Position numbers and translations under genes: made by a program
DNA from: Adhaeribacter radiodurans
GTDB lineage: Bacteria > Bacteroidota > Bacteroidia > Cytophagales > Hymenobacteraceae
Assembly: GCF_014075995.1 (NCBI RefSeq)
Contig: NZ_CP055153.1
Coordinates: 992,001-1,056,000 of the forward strand
Direction: 5' to 3'
DNA: 64,000 bases
In this document: positions 45,615-54,792 of the stretch, piece by piece
Position numbering within the stretch: position 1 is the first letter of the stretch
How the letters are laid out: each line of letters begins with the position of its first letter
The notes under the pieces: generated by a model
Told to the model about the DNA's origin: nothing
The model's database searches: none
The model's input: the letters and a program-made list of their open reading frames with translations, nothing else

Positions 45615-46955
45615 ATGAGTAATACGATAACAAAAAAGAAAGAAAGTAATTCAGTTGGGGTAAGTTCCTTATCAAAGCGCAATACCACTATTTCAATTTT
45701 GATTATTGGGTTGCTGTTTTTTATTTTTGGATTTGTCTCCTGGGTAAATGCAATTCTGATTCCCTATTTTAAGATTGCTTGTGAGCTGACAAACTTCCAG
45801 TCTTACTTAGTAACGTTCGCCTTTTATATTTCCTATTTTGTCATGTCGGTACCAGCGTCTTTTTTGCTCAAACGGATGGGTTTTAAAAAAGGCATGATGG
45901 TCGGCTTCTGGACCATGGCTACCGGGGCCTTTATATTTATACCAGCCGCATCTACCCGCACGTACGAAGTATTCTTATTGGGTTTATTTACCTTGGGAGC
46001 AGGTTTAGCTATCCTGCAAACGGCGGCAAACCCGTATATTACCATTCTCGGTCCAAAGGAGCGCGCTGCCCAGCGCATCAGTATTATGGGTATTTGTAAT
46101 AAGGCGGCTGGCATTTTAGCACCCATTATTTTTGCCGCTGTTATTTTAAAAGCTACCGATACAGACCTTTTTGCTCAGTTAGGTACAATGAGTGAAAGTC
46201 AGAAAGATGCTGCTTTAGATGAGTTAATTAGCCGGGTAATTCTTCCGTACAGCGTATTAGGCTGTGTGTTACTGGCATTGGGTTTAATGGTGCGTTTTTC
46301 GCCGTTGCCCGAAATTAATACGGAAGAAGAAACGGCCGAGGTAGCTACCGCCAACTCCGGCAAGACCAGTATTTTTCAGTTTCCGCACTTAATACTTGGG
46401 GCAATCAGCATCTTTTTGCACGTAGGCACTCAGGTTATCGCCATAGATACCATCATCGGATATGCCGGCACTATGAATATCCCGTTAATGGAAGCAAAGG
46501 TATTCCCGTCTTATACCTTGTTTGCCACCATTTGCGGGTACATTCTGGGCATTATTTGTATACCGCGGTTTATCAGCCAGGTAAATGCTTTCCGGGTTTG
46601 CACCTTGCTGGGTACCATTTTTACGCTGCTCGTTATTTTCGCAAAAGGGCAGGTTTCTTTTCTGGGGCACCAGGCAGATATTTCTATCTGGTTTATGGTT
46701 TTGCTGGGATTGGCAAACTCGCTGGTATGGGCGGGCATCTGGCCCTTGGCCCTGGATGGTTTAGGCAAGTTTACCAAACTGGGAGCTTCCATCATGATTA
46801 TGGGCTTATGCGGGAACGCGATTATGCCGCTTTTCTACGGTTACTTCGCCGATCTTTTAAATGAACGCGCCGCTTACTGGGTGCTATTCCCATGCTACCT
46901 CTATCTGGTATTTTATGCGATGTACGGGCATAAAATCAGACGCTGGAGTATTTAG
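45615..46955 (+). CDS. Sugar MFS transporter (FucP/NagP-like)
   Basis: A 446-residue inner-membrane proton symporter with 12 helices. IGLLFFIFGFVSWVNAILIPYFKIACELTNFQSYLVTFAFYISYFVMSVP is the family start, and GLAILQTAANPYITILGP is the FucP/GluP signature. Members carry fucose, glucose, galactose or N-acetylglucosamine. With NagB and GH20 downstream, an N-acetylamino-sugar role (NagP) is attractive but not proven. It is separated by 177 bases from the oxidoreductase genes, and by 64 bases from the next gene. Confidence 0.87.
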   Translation: MSNTITKKKESNSVGVSSLSKRNTTISILIIGLLFFIFGFVSWVNAILIPYFKIACELTNFQSYLVTFAFYISYFVMSVPASFLLKRMGFKKGMMVGFWTMATGAFIFIPAASTRTYEVFLLGLFTLGAGLAILQTAANPYITILGPKERAAQRISIMGICNKAAGILAPIIFAAVILKATDTDLFAQLGTMSESQKDAALDELISRVILPYSVLGCVLLALGLMVRFSPLPEINTEEETAEVATANSGKTSIFQFPHLILGAISIFLHVGTQVIAIDTIIGYAGTMNIPLMEAKVFPSYTLFATICGYILGIICIPRFISQVNAFRVCTLLGTIFTLLVIFAKGQVSFLGHQADISIWFMVLLGLANSLVWAGIWPLALDGLGKFTKLGASIMIMGLCGNAIMPLFYGYFADLLNERAAYWVLFPCYLYLVFYAMYGHKIRRWSI

Positions 46956-47019
46956 CAAAATTCTAATTTTCTGATAGGGAAAACGGGGTAGTGATAGAAG
47001 CAAAAATTTTAAAAAAGAG

Positions 47020-48192
47020 GTGAGACGAACTTTAAATATATACAGGATACAGTGTTTTTTAAAAAACATTATTCCGCTTCTAATAATAATGTTTCTGGCT
47101 TCTGAGCTGAATGGGCAGACCTTAAAAAAGGCTGAAAGACAGGCTATTTGGGAGCAGATAGCGCCTTATTTTTCGCCACCTGATCTTTATAAAAATGATT
47201 TTGGGAGTTACCGTTCTCCATTAAGTTTTTATGATGGTAGCCAAGTAAAAACCAAGCAGGATTGGACTAAACGCCGACAAGAAATTTTAAAAAAATGGCA
47301 CGGATTAATGGGGGAATGGCCGGCCTTCATTGAAAACCAGAAAATGGAAATACTGGAAACAACCCGCAAGGAAGGCTATACCCAGCACCGCATTCGCTTC
47401 AACTGGACCCCCACCGAAAAAACAACGGGCTACCTGTCAGTGCCCGATGGCAAAGGAAAAAAGCCGGCCGTAATTACCGTCTTTTATGAACCGGAAACTG
47501 CTATTGGTGTTGGAGGTGCGCCTTTTCGGGACTTTGCCTTACAACTAACCAAAAGAGGCTTTGTAACGCTTTCTATAGGTACTACGGATGCTACCAAAGC
47601 TCAAACGTATTCCATTTATTATCCTTCTGTTGAAAATGCAACCGTTCAGCCACTTTCGATGCTGGGCTATGCGGCGGCCAATGCCTGGTATGTAGTAGCC
47701 GGGCTACCCGAAGTAGATGCAAAGCGCATTGGTATTATGGGGCATTCATTTGGGGGTAAGTGGGCCATGTTTGCTTCCTGCCTGTTCGACAAATTTGCCT
47801 GTGCCGTCTGGTCTGATCCAGGAATCGTGTTTGATGAAAAAAGGGAAAATGTTAATTATTGGGAACCCTGGTATTTAGGTTACCATCCTAAACCTTGGAG
47901 GAAAAGTGGGATTGTTTCGGTAGAAAATCCGGCCAAAGGTTTGTACCCTCAACTGGTTAAGGAAGGATTTGATTTACACGAACTGCATGCCTTAATGGCT
48001 CCGCGCCCATTCCTGGTGTCGGGTGGGTCCGAAGACCCTGTGGATCGGTGGGTACCTTTAAATCATACCATCATGGTTAATAAATTACTGGGTCAAGATA
48101 ACCGGGTAGCGATGACTAACCGGCCGGCGCACTCGCCTAATGCCGATTCTAACGAAAAGGCCTACTTATTTCTCGAATATTTCCTGAAGTAA
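47020..48192 (+). CDS. Secreted alpha/beta hydrolase (esterase or dienelactone-hydrolase-like)
   Basis: A 390-residue secreted protein from a GTG start at 47020; no ATG is available without losing the signal peptide (hydrophobic FLKNIIPLLIIMFLASELNGQ). The catalytic Ser243 lies in the nucleophile elbow MGHSFGGKW. The Asp and His partners are probably those in SGGSEDPVDRW and NRPAHSPNAD. The core FVTLSIGTTDA and AVWSDPGIVFDEKRENVNYWEPWYLGYHP resembles secreted Bacteroidota hydrolases annotated as acetylxylan esterase-like or glucuronoyl-esterase-like, without the CE15 GCSRNGKG motif. It probably removes an ester from the glycan. Confidence 0.75.
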   Translation: MRRTLNIYRIQCFLKNIIPLLIIMFLASELNGQTLKKAERQAIWEQIAPYFSPPDLYKNDFGSYRSPLSFYDGSQVKTKQDWTKRRQEILKKWHGLMGEWPAFIENQKMEILETTRKEGYTQHRIRFNWTPTEKTTGYLSVPDGKGKKPAVITVFYEPETAIGVGGAPFRDFALQLTKRGFVTLSIGTTDATKAQTYSIYYPSVENATVQPLSMLGYAAANAWYVVAGLPEVDAKRIGIMGHSFGGKWAMFASCLFDKFACAVWSDPGIVFDEKRENVNYWEPWYLGYHPKPWRKSGIVSVENPAKGLYPQLVKEGFDLHELHALMAPRPFLVSGGSEDPVDRWVPLNHTIMVNKLLGQDNRVAMTNRPAHSPNADSNEKAYLFLEYFLK

Positions 48193-48245
48193 ATCGATTT
48201 AATAATGTCTTTTTACGGGCTTATTATGCTTACTAATTTATATTT

Positions 48246-49859
48246 ATGCTTTATTTAAAAAACAGGCAAATAATACAGTTTTTATCATTTTTCATTTTCC
48301 TGTTGATTTTTTCCTGTTCCACAATAACTACTGGCCCGGGTTCAGTCTATTCCAAATTATCAGTCATAAAAACACCCATTGAGCAGCAATTTATGCTGGA
48401 TTCCACCAAGGTAGGGGTAAGTACAATTATCGATAATTTAAATGTGCCCTGGGAAATAACCTGGGGCCCCGATAACTGGATTTGGTATACCGAGCAAAGT
48501 GGCAGCGTTAGCAAAGTAAACCCGGTTACCGGCGAAAAAAAATTACTATTAGCTATTCCGGAGGTATACCGCTACCGCACGCTGGGCTTGTTGTGTATGG
48601 CCCTGCATCCAAATTTTAAAAAACAGCCTTTTGTTTTCTTAAATTACACTTATAAGCATAATACAAAATTAATGTCGAGGTGGGTGCGATATACTTATAG
48701 CAACGATATACTAACCACCCCTTTAGTTTTATTGGAAGTACCCGCCGATGTGGGGCATAATGGTTCGCGCATTGCTTTTGCCCCCGATGGCAAATTAATG
48801 CTGGCTACCGGCGATGCCGATGTGAACAACAATGAGCAGAATGGAGGTAACGCCCAGAAGGATAATATTGTAAGCGGTAAAATATTACGTATTAACATAG
48901 ATGGATCCGTGCCCCAAGACAACCCAATGCCGGGCAGTCCGGTTTGGGCGAAAGGCTTCCGGGTTCCCCAGGGTTTGGTATATGCGGCTAACGGAAATTT
49001 ATACACCGCCGAGCACGGCGATGCCACCGATGATGAAATAAACCTGATTACGAAAAACGGTAATTATGGCTACCCGAACGTGGCGGGTAAATGCAACCTC
49101 CCTCACGAAAAAACTTTTTGTGACCAGCACGCCGTAATTGACCCTCTATTCGCCTGGACACCTACTATCGCCCCGGCGGGTATTGATTATTACAACGCTA
49201 CCGCTATTCCGGAGTGGCAGAATTCTATATTGCTTACTACGCTTAAAGAAACCGATTTTCGGGTATTAAAACTGAATAAAGCCGGCAACGCCATCGTTTC
49301 AGAACAAATTTACCTGGATAAAGCATTTGGGCGGTTGCGCGATGTATGCGTAGCCCCTAAAGGCGATATTTACATCTCTACCAGCAACCGGGACTGGAAC
49401 CCAGCCAAAGGCTTCCCGCAGGAAAATGATGACAGGATTATTCGTTTATTTAAAATAAAAGAAAACGATACGTATGCATCAAATTTTAAAGATATAGCAT
49501 CAACCGAAACTAAACCAAGTGAAATATTACCCAATGCCGGTGCTGTTGTTTATAACAAATATTGTGTTTCCTGCCACAAAGAAGATGGCAATGGGGTTGC
49601 CGGAACCTTCCCGCCTTTAACGGAAGCAGAGCAGGTTACGGGAGATAAAAAGAAATTGATTGCTATTTTATTGCAAGGTTTAGCCGGTCCGATAATGGTT
49701 AAAGGCAAAGAATATAACCAGCAGATGCCGGCTTTCCATTTCTTAAGCGATCCCGAGATTGCCGATGTACTTACCTACGTCCGGGCTGAATTTGGAAAAG
49801 GAGCCAGTCCCATCTCTAAAGAAGAGGTAGAAAAAGCTAGGTTGGGGAAAGCAGAATAG
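48246..49859 (+). CDS. PQQ-type sugar dehydrogenase (GSDH) with cytochrome c domain
   Basis: A 537-residue lipoprotein (signal ends LLIFSC near residue 24). Residues 55-410 are a soluble-aldose-dehydrogenase-like six-bladed propeller: LNVPWEITWGPDNWIWYTEQ, GLLCMALHPNFK, VGHNGSRIAFAPDGKLMLATGD, KGFRVPQGLVYAANGNLYTAEHG. The C-terminal 100 residues are a class I cytochrome c with CVSCH at 440-444 and a later Met (KEYNQQMPAFHFL). The fusion passes electrons from sugar oxidation to the heme. Calcium- and PQQ-binding residues seem present, but PQQ synthesis genes are not in view. Confidence 0.85.
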   Translation: MLYLKNRQIIQFLSFFIFLLIFSCSTITTGPGSVYSKLSVIKTPIEQQFMLDSTKVGVSTIIDNLNVPWEITWGPDNWIWYTEQSGSVSKVNPVTGEKKLLLAIPEVYRYRTLGLLCMALHPNFKKQPFVFLNYTYKHNTKLMSRWVRYTYSNDILTTPLVLLEVPADVGHNGSRIAFAPDGKLMLATGDADVNNNEQNGGNAQKDNIVSGKILRINIDGSVPQDNPMPGSPVWAKGFRVPQGLVYAANGNLYTAEHGDATDDEINLITKNGNYGYPNVAGKCNLPHEKTFCDQHAVIDPLFAWTPTIAPAGIDYYNATAIPEWQNSILLTTLKETDFRVLKLNKAGNAIVSEQIYLDKAFGRLRDVCVAPKGDIYISTSNRDWNPAKGFPQENDDRIIRLFKIKENDTYASNFKDIASTETKPSEILPNAGAVVYNKYCVSCHKEDGNGVAGTFPPLTEAEQVTGDKKKLIAILLQGLAGPIMVKGKEYNQQMPAFHFLSDPEIADVLTYVRAEFGKGASPISKEEVEKARLGKAE

Positions 49860-49946
49860 AAGAATCAACGAAAATTTTTAAAATTTTAAAATTCCCGGAT
49901 TCATTGATATTACTGAAGAGCTACGAATTTATAATCTGATAAATAA

Positions 49947-51212
49947 ATGGATAATAGAGTTACGCAGGAACCAGTTACGGTTTCACCACAAACAGGAGCT
50001 GGTGGATTTTTTACCTACTTTAAAAAGGTCTTATTATCCTTAGGACCGGGCATCATAACGGCGGCTTTGGTATTTGGACCAAGTAAAATGACCATTACCT
50101 CCAAATTGGGGGCGGTTTATGGTTATTCGTTGCTTTGGATAATTGCCGTTGCAATATTTTTTATGACTGTTTTTACAGTTATGGGCGCCCGCATTGGTGT
50201 TGCGGCTAAGCAATCCTTACTGGCTACTATCCGGTTAAAATGGGGAAAAGCAGCGGCTATTATTATTGGTTTCGGGATATTTTTAGTGGCCACCTCTTTC
50301 CAGGCCGGAAACTCCATAGGGGTAGGAATTGCTATTGCGGAAGCAAATGGTACTTCACCGGTTATTTGGGTTATTGTTTTTAATGTTATCGGCATTGCCC
50401 TATTATTTTTCCAGGCATTTTACAAAGTATTAGAAAAGCTGATGATCTTCCTGGTAGGATTGATGCTCTTTTCCTTTATCACCACCTTGTTTTTAGCTGA
50501 TCCGGACTGGAGTGCGGTAGCTGCCGGTTTTGTGCCATCCATTCCGGAAGGCTCATTGGGTTTAGTGATAGCCTTTACGGCTTCCGCTTTTTCCATTGTA
50601 GGCGCTTTATACCAATCGTACCTGGTGCAGGAGCGCATCAAGCAAAATCCGGAGATTAGAGAAACCAGCCGCAACAGTATAACCGGCATATTCATTCTCG
50701 GCCTCATGAGTGCTATTGTGCTTATTTGTGCTGCAGCGGTTTTAAACCCGCAAGGCATTAAAGTTACCAGTGCCTCCGATATGGCAAAAGCGCTGGAGCC
50801 TCTCTTTGGAAGTTATGCTTCTACTTTGTTTTTAACCGGCTTATTTGGGGCTGCCTTCTCTTCATTAGTAGGAAATGCGTCTTTAGGAGGTACTTTATTG
50901 GGCGATGCCTTGGGTTATGGAAGCCAGTTAACTTCCAAAATGGTGCGCTTCTTAATTGCTTTAGTTATGATTATTGGAGCCTGCATCGCCATTGCTTTCG
51001 GTAAATTACCTTTGGAATTAATTGTATTTGCCCAGAGCGTTACCATTTTTTTAGTGCCTTTTATTGGGTTAGCCATGTATGTTATCGGGAATGATGCTAG
51101 AATTATGGGTTCCCATGTAAACTCAACTCCAGTTAAAATAATGGGTGCTTTTGGCTTGCTGATTTTATTTGTTCTGGCTGCAAGTAATGTAAATGAGTTA
51201 TTTTTAAAATAA
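49947..51212 (+). CDS. Nramp-superfamily transporter lacking canonical metal ligands
   Basis: A 421-residue membrane protein with 11 predicted helices of the Nramp fold. Helix 1 starts LGPGIITAALVF as in Nramp proteins, but where metal transporters have DPGN it reads GPSK (residues 44-47): the metal-binding Asp is Gly and the Asn is Lys. In helix 6 the MPHN motif aligns with SIVG in FSIVGALYQSYLVQERI. Mn/Fe transport therefore cannot work in the usual way. The next two genes follow at 17 and 3 bases, an epimerase and a DapA-like aldolase, so the protein may import an organic acid or sugar acid for them. Confidence 0.8.
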   Translation: MDNRVTQEPVTVSPQTGAGGFFTYFKKVLLSLGPGIITAALVFGPSKMTITSKLGAVYGYSLLWIIAVAIFFMTVFTVMGARIGVAAKQSLLATIRLKWGKAAAIIIGFGIFLVATSFQAGNSIGVGIAIAEANGTSPVIWVIVFNVIGIALLFFQAFYKVLEKLMIFLVGLMLFSFITTLFLADPDWSAVAAGFVPSIPEGSLGLVIAFTASAFSIVGALYQSYLVQERIKQNPEIRETSRNSITGIFILGLMSAIVLICAAAVLNPQGIKVTSASDMAKALEPLFGSYASTLFLTGLFGAAFSSLVGNASLGGTLLGDALGYGSQLTSKMVRFLIALVMIIGACIAIAFGKLPLELIVFAQSVTIFLVPFIGLAMYVIGNDARIMGSHVNSTPVKIMGAFGLLILFVLAASNVNELFLK

Positions 51213-51229
51213 TTGATAGAGTAGTTTAT

Positions 51230-52246
51230 ATGAGTGAATTAGAACTATTAGAGCGGGAATTATTAAAACCTTCAGAGGCTTTAATTTCCGATTTATATGA
51301 CATAGAAGGCGATATTATATTGCTGGGGGTAGGTGGAAAAATGGGGCCGAGTATGGCCCGTTTAGCCAAGCAAGCCGTTGACCAGGCCGGATTAAAAAAG
51401 CGTATTATTGGTGTTTCCCGCTTTTCTGATCCGGAAACCCAGGCCGAATTAGAAGCAAATGGTATTGAAACAGTTGCGGCTGATTTATTAAACGAAAATC
51501 ATTTAGCCGCCTTACCAGATGCGGCCAATGTGATATACTTGGCAGGTACTAAATTTGGTACTACGGGTAAAGAAGCTTTTACCTGGGCCATGAATGCGTA
51601 TTTGCCGGGTCGCGTTGCCGAACGGTATAAAAACTCCCGGATAGTAGCATTCTCTACGGGTAATGTATATCCGTTTGGATCGGTAACTTCTGGTGGGCCA
51701 TCCGAAGACCAGGCAGCGGCACCGGTGGGAGAGTATGGTCAATCGTGTTTAGGCCGGGAACGTATTTTTCAATACTTCTCCGATAAATATCAGATTCCGA
51801 CCTTAATCTATCGCTTAAATTATGCCGTTGATTTTAAATATGGCGTGTTGCTCGAAATAGCTAAATCAGTGAACGAAGGCCGGCCAATAGATTTGTCCAC
51901 AGGAAATGTAAATGTTATTTGGCAGGGAGATGCCAATGAAATTGCTATCCGGGCTTTAAAACACTGCGACGTACCTGCTAAAATATTAAATGTTACCGGG
52001 CCCGAGACTGTTTCGGTGAAGTGGCTGGCTGACCAATTTGGTTTATTATTAGGCAAAGAGCCGAAATTTACTGGGGAAGTGCAGCAAACGGCTTTGTTAA
52101 GTAACGCTTCGGAAGCGCATCGCTTATTTGGTTACCCCAGAGTAACTTTACGGCAGATAATGGATATTACGGTTACCTGGTTACAGGGCGGCGGTAAAAT
52201 ATCAAACAAACCAACTCATTTCCAGGAACGAAACGGCAAGTTTTAA
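51230..52246 (+). CDS. NAD(P)-dependent epimerase/dehydratase-like protein
   Basis: A 338-residue extended short-chain dehydrogenase. The cofactor loop is GVGGKMGPSMARLA (about residues 33-46), a variation of GxxGxxG. NVIYLAG, FSTGNVYPFG and ILNVTGPETVSVKWLADQFG are family blocks. The active-site S/T-Y-x3-K triad is changed: the usual Tyr-x3-Lys appears as GEYGQSCLGRERIFQYF, where Tyr is kept but Lys is not, so its chemistry may be altered. It is in a tight operon with the Nramp-like and DapA-like genes, so it probably acts on the same sugar acid. Confidence 0.75.
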   Translation: MSELELLERELLKPSEALISDLYDIEGDIILLGVGGKMGPSMARLAKQAVDQAGLKKRIIGVSRFSDPETQAELEANGIETVAADLLNENHLAALPDAANVIYLAGTKFGTTGKEAFTWAMNAYLPGRVAERYKNSRIVAFSTGNVYPFGSVTSGGPSEDQAAAPVGEYGQSCLGRERIFQYFSDKYQIPTLIYRLNYAVDFKYGVLLEIAKSVNEGRPIDLSTGNVNVIWQGDANEIAIRALKHCDVPAKILNVTGPETVSVKWLADQFGLLLGKEPKFTGEVQQTALLSNASEAHRLFGYPRVTLRQIMDITVTWLQGGGKISNKPTHFQERNGKF

Positions 52247-52249
52247 CAT

Positions 52250-53326
52250 ATGGCAACTAACACCTTAAAATCCGAAATTAAAGCTTTATTGCACGAAGGT
52301 ACTGTAATTCCCGCGCACCCTTTGGCCTTAAATGCAGCCCGCCAATTAGATGAGCAGCGCCAGCGCGGCTTAACCCGTTACTATATGGCTGCTGGTGCCG
52401 GTGGAATAGCCGTTGGCGTTCATTCAACCCAATTTGAAATAAGGGACCCGGAAGTTAATTTGTATGAAACCGTATTAAAACTAGCCGCCGAAGAAATAGC
52501 AGAGGCGCAATTAACTCGTCCGTTTATAAAAGTAGCCGGTATTGTGGGCCCGACCGCGCAAGCTACGGAAGAAGCCGAAATAGCAGTAAAATACGGTTAT
52601 GATTTGGGTTTATTAAGCATGGGCGGCTTACAAAACTGGACCGAAGATGAGATATTGGATCGGGTAAAAGCCGTAGCTGATGTTATTCCTATTTTTGGCT
52701 TTTACCTGCAGCCCAGCGTAGGTGGCCGCATCTTTACTTATGATTTCTGGTATAAGTTTGCGCAGATACCCAATGTACAAGCTATTAAAGTGGCTGCTTT
52801 TAACCGCTACCAAACCTTAGATGTTGTGCGGGCGGTTTGCTATTCTCCCCGTCGGGATGAAATTGCGTTATATACAGGTAACGATGATAATATTATTGCC
52901 GATTTACTAACAACTTATAGATTTGAAGTTGACGGAATTATAAGACAAAAGGAATTTGTCGGTGGTTTGTTGGGCCACTGGGCCGTTTGGACGAAGAAAG
53001 CAGTTGAACTATTAACTGCAGTTAAAAATGTAAAACAGGCAGGAGACGCCTCTATTTTTTCAGAATTGCTGACCCGCAATATCGAAGTTACGGATATGAA
53101 CGCCGCTATTTTTGATCCGGCTCATGGTTTTCATGGCTGTATTCCGGGCATTCACGAGGTACTGCGCCGCCAAGGTTTACTAGAAGGACGTTGGTGCCTC
53201 AATCCAGAAGAGGAATTATCACCCGGGCAAATGGAGGAAATTAACCGCGTGTGCGCTGCTTATCCGCATCTGGTGGATGATGCTTTTGTGCGGGATCTCT
53301 TGGAAAGAGAAATGCTCGCAAAATAA
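52250..53326 (+). CDS. DapA-like (dihydrodipicolinate synthase family) aldolase
   Basis: A 358-residue TIM-barrel protein of the DHDPS/N-acetylneuraminate lyase superfamily. The Schiff-base lysine is Lys180 in NVQAIKVAAFNRYQ, and the Tyr that assists it is in FGFYLQPSVGG. The start GTVIPAHPLALNAARQLDEQRQRGLTRYYMAAGAGGIAVGVHSTQFEIRD is typical of a branch of about 350 residues common in Bacteroidota and Planctomycetota whose substrate is unknown. It splits or makes a 2-keto acid, or dehydrates a sugar acid. Three bases separate it from the epimerase gene. Confidence 0.82.
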   Translation: MATNTLKSEIKALLHEGTVIPAHPLALNAARQLDEQRQRGLTRYYMAAGAGGIAVGVHSTQFEIRDPEVNLYETVLKLAAEEIAEAQLTRPFIKVAGIVGPTAQATEEAEIAVKYGYDLGLLSMGGLQNWTEDEILDRVKAVADVIPIFGFYLQPSVGGRIFTYDFWYKFAQIPNVQAIKVAAFNRYQTLDVVRAVCYSPRRDEIALYTGNDDNIIADLLTTYRFEVDGIIRQKEFVGGLLGHWAVWTKKAVELLTAVKNVKQAGDASIFSELLTRNIEVTDMNAAIFDPAHGFHGCIPGIHEVLRRQGLLEGRWCLNPEEELSPGQMEEINRVCAAYPHLVDDAFVRDLLEREMLAK

Positions 53327-53445
53327 ATGGTTGTGTTTAGCCAATTTCTATGCTACTATTGAATTAAAAGGAGGTAATGCGGACTTCTACTACTTCAATA
53401 AAGGTGTAAACTGTTTTAATATATCATTAAATTAATAAATTCTTC

Positions 53446-54207
53446 ATGAATAACGAAAGCATAATTGATGCCTTGAAAGTGGATATTTCCGCTACACGTA
53501 GTGAGTTGGGTTTTAAAGCAGCAAAAATGGTGGCAAGCAAAATAATAGAATTATTGAGCCAACAGCAACTCGTGAACATCATTTTTGCCGCAGCTCCTTC
53601 TCAGAATGAATTTCTGGAAGAGCTATCTAAAAATGATGCAATTGCCTGGGAACGTATCAATGCCTTTCATATGGATGAATATGTTGGCCTGCAGGAAGAT
53701 GCGCCACAACGTTTTGGTAATTTTTTAAAAATTCGTTTATTCGGTAAAGTACCATTCCGTTCTGTAAATTACCTGAATGGATTAGCCGAAAATATACAAG
53801 AAGAGTGCGCCCGATATACTGCCTTATTAGAATCTAATCCGACGGATATTGTATGCATGGGTATCGGCGAAAATGCACATATTGCCTTTAACGATCCGCA
53901 CGTGGCCGATTTTAACGATCCGCATTTGGTAAAAATAGTGGATTTAGACGAAGCTTGCCGGCAGCAACAAGTAAACGATGGTTGCTTTACTACGTTAAAT
54001 GAAGTACCAACTTATGCTTTAACTTTAACGGTGCCCGCTTTAATGCGTGCCAAATACGCATTTTGTATAGTTCCTGGACCAACTAAAGCTCAGGCCATTC
54101 ACAATACGCTGCAAAGTGACATTCAGGAATTATACCCGTCAACAATTCTGCGAAAACACCCGGAAGCTATTTTATTTATTGATAAAGAAAGTAGCGGATT
54201 ATTATAG
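53446..54207 (+). CDS. nagB: Glucosamine-6-phosphate deaminase-like protein
   Basis: A 253-residue NagB-family isomerase-deaminase, which turns glucosamine-6-phosphate into fructose-6-phosphate and ammonia. Asp77 in FHMDEYVGL and His145 in GIGENAHIAFNDP match catalytic positions of E. coli NagB (Asp72, His143). The later acidic position is Asp150 instead of Glu, and the preceding Gly is Ala. The DPHVADFNDPH loop marks a Bacteroidota/Planctomycetota branch. It is the last gene before a terminator. Its position suggests breakdown of amino sugars brought in by this cluster. Another 6-phospho-amino-sugar substrate is possible. Confidence 0.85.
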   Translation: MNNESIIDALKVDISATRSELGFKAAKMVASKIIELLSQQQLVNIIFAAAPSQNEFLEELSKNDAIAWERINAFHMDEYVGLQEDAPQRFGNFLKIRLFGKVPFRSVNYLNGLAENIQEECARYTALLESNPTDIVCMGIGENAHIAFNDPHVADFNDPHLVKIVDLDEACRQQQVNDGCFTTLNEVPTYALTLTVPALMRAKYAFCIVPGPTKAQAIHNTLQSDIQELYPSTILRKHPEAILFIDKESSGLL

Positions 54208-54792
54208 CGGCTAAGAATTGAAAATGAATTTGTTTGGTTTACTAAAACCCGCAGGCTTATACCTGCGGGTTTTTAGTTTTATACCATTTTAGTGTAGATG
54301 GAAATTTTAGAACAAACACGGAATAATTTTAAAATTCTGAATAAGATGAAAGTATTTTTCTGAACTTCCGGCCGGAAAAAGTGGGTATCTCCATGTTGTT
54401 AGCACATGTCTAAATTTAAAAATTGAAGCTCGCCGCTTCTTTATCCCTTCTATTTTTTAAAAATTATTAAATCAAAAGATGTTCTAACGAAAGTTTAATT
54501 GCATAGGCAATGCATTAACAGGAATGGCTATGTAATCATACGGGATGTAAGTTATACTGGCATAATAATTTACATGCAAATCACCAATGGCATTAATGCA
54601 ATCTGCCTACAAGCTTAACAACTTTTTAATTACGTGTTATTTAGTTATTTAATAGGTTAGTTTAAAAATAGGTGCTTCACTTCTGTTTTAATTATTTTCA
54701 AAAGCTTACTTTTTTTATTAAAAAGTTTTAAAAGCTTGTTTTATTTTAAAAAAAAAGGTTCTTTTAAGAATAAATAAAAAACATTCTTTGCT
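54208..54792. other. Intergenic region before the GH20 gene
   Basis: It begins with the terminator of the sugar operon; the rest is A+T-rich, with several AAATTTT-type stretches and no gene. The promoter of the hexosaminidase gene must be here, but I see no well-spaced core. Confidence 0.5.
54244..54274 (+). terminator. Intrinsic terminator after the nagB-like gene
   Basis: The 12-base arms aaaacccgcagg (54244-54255) and cctgcgggtttt (54262-54273) pair perfectly with a six-base loop and end in T. Confidence 0.9.
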
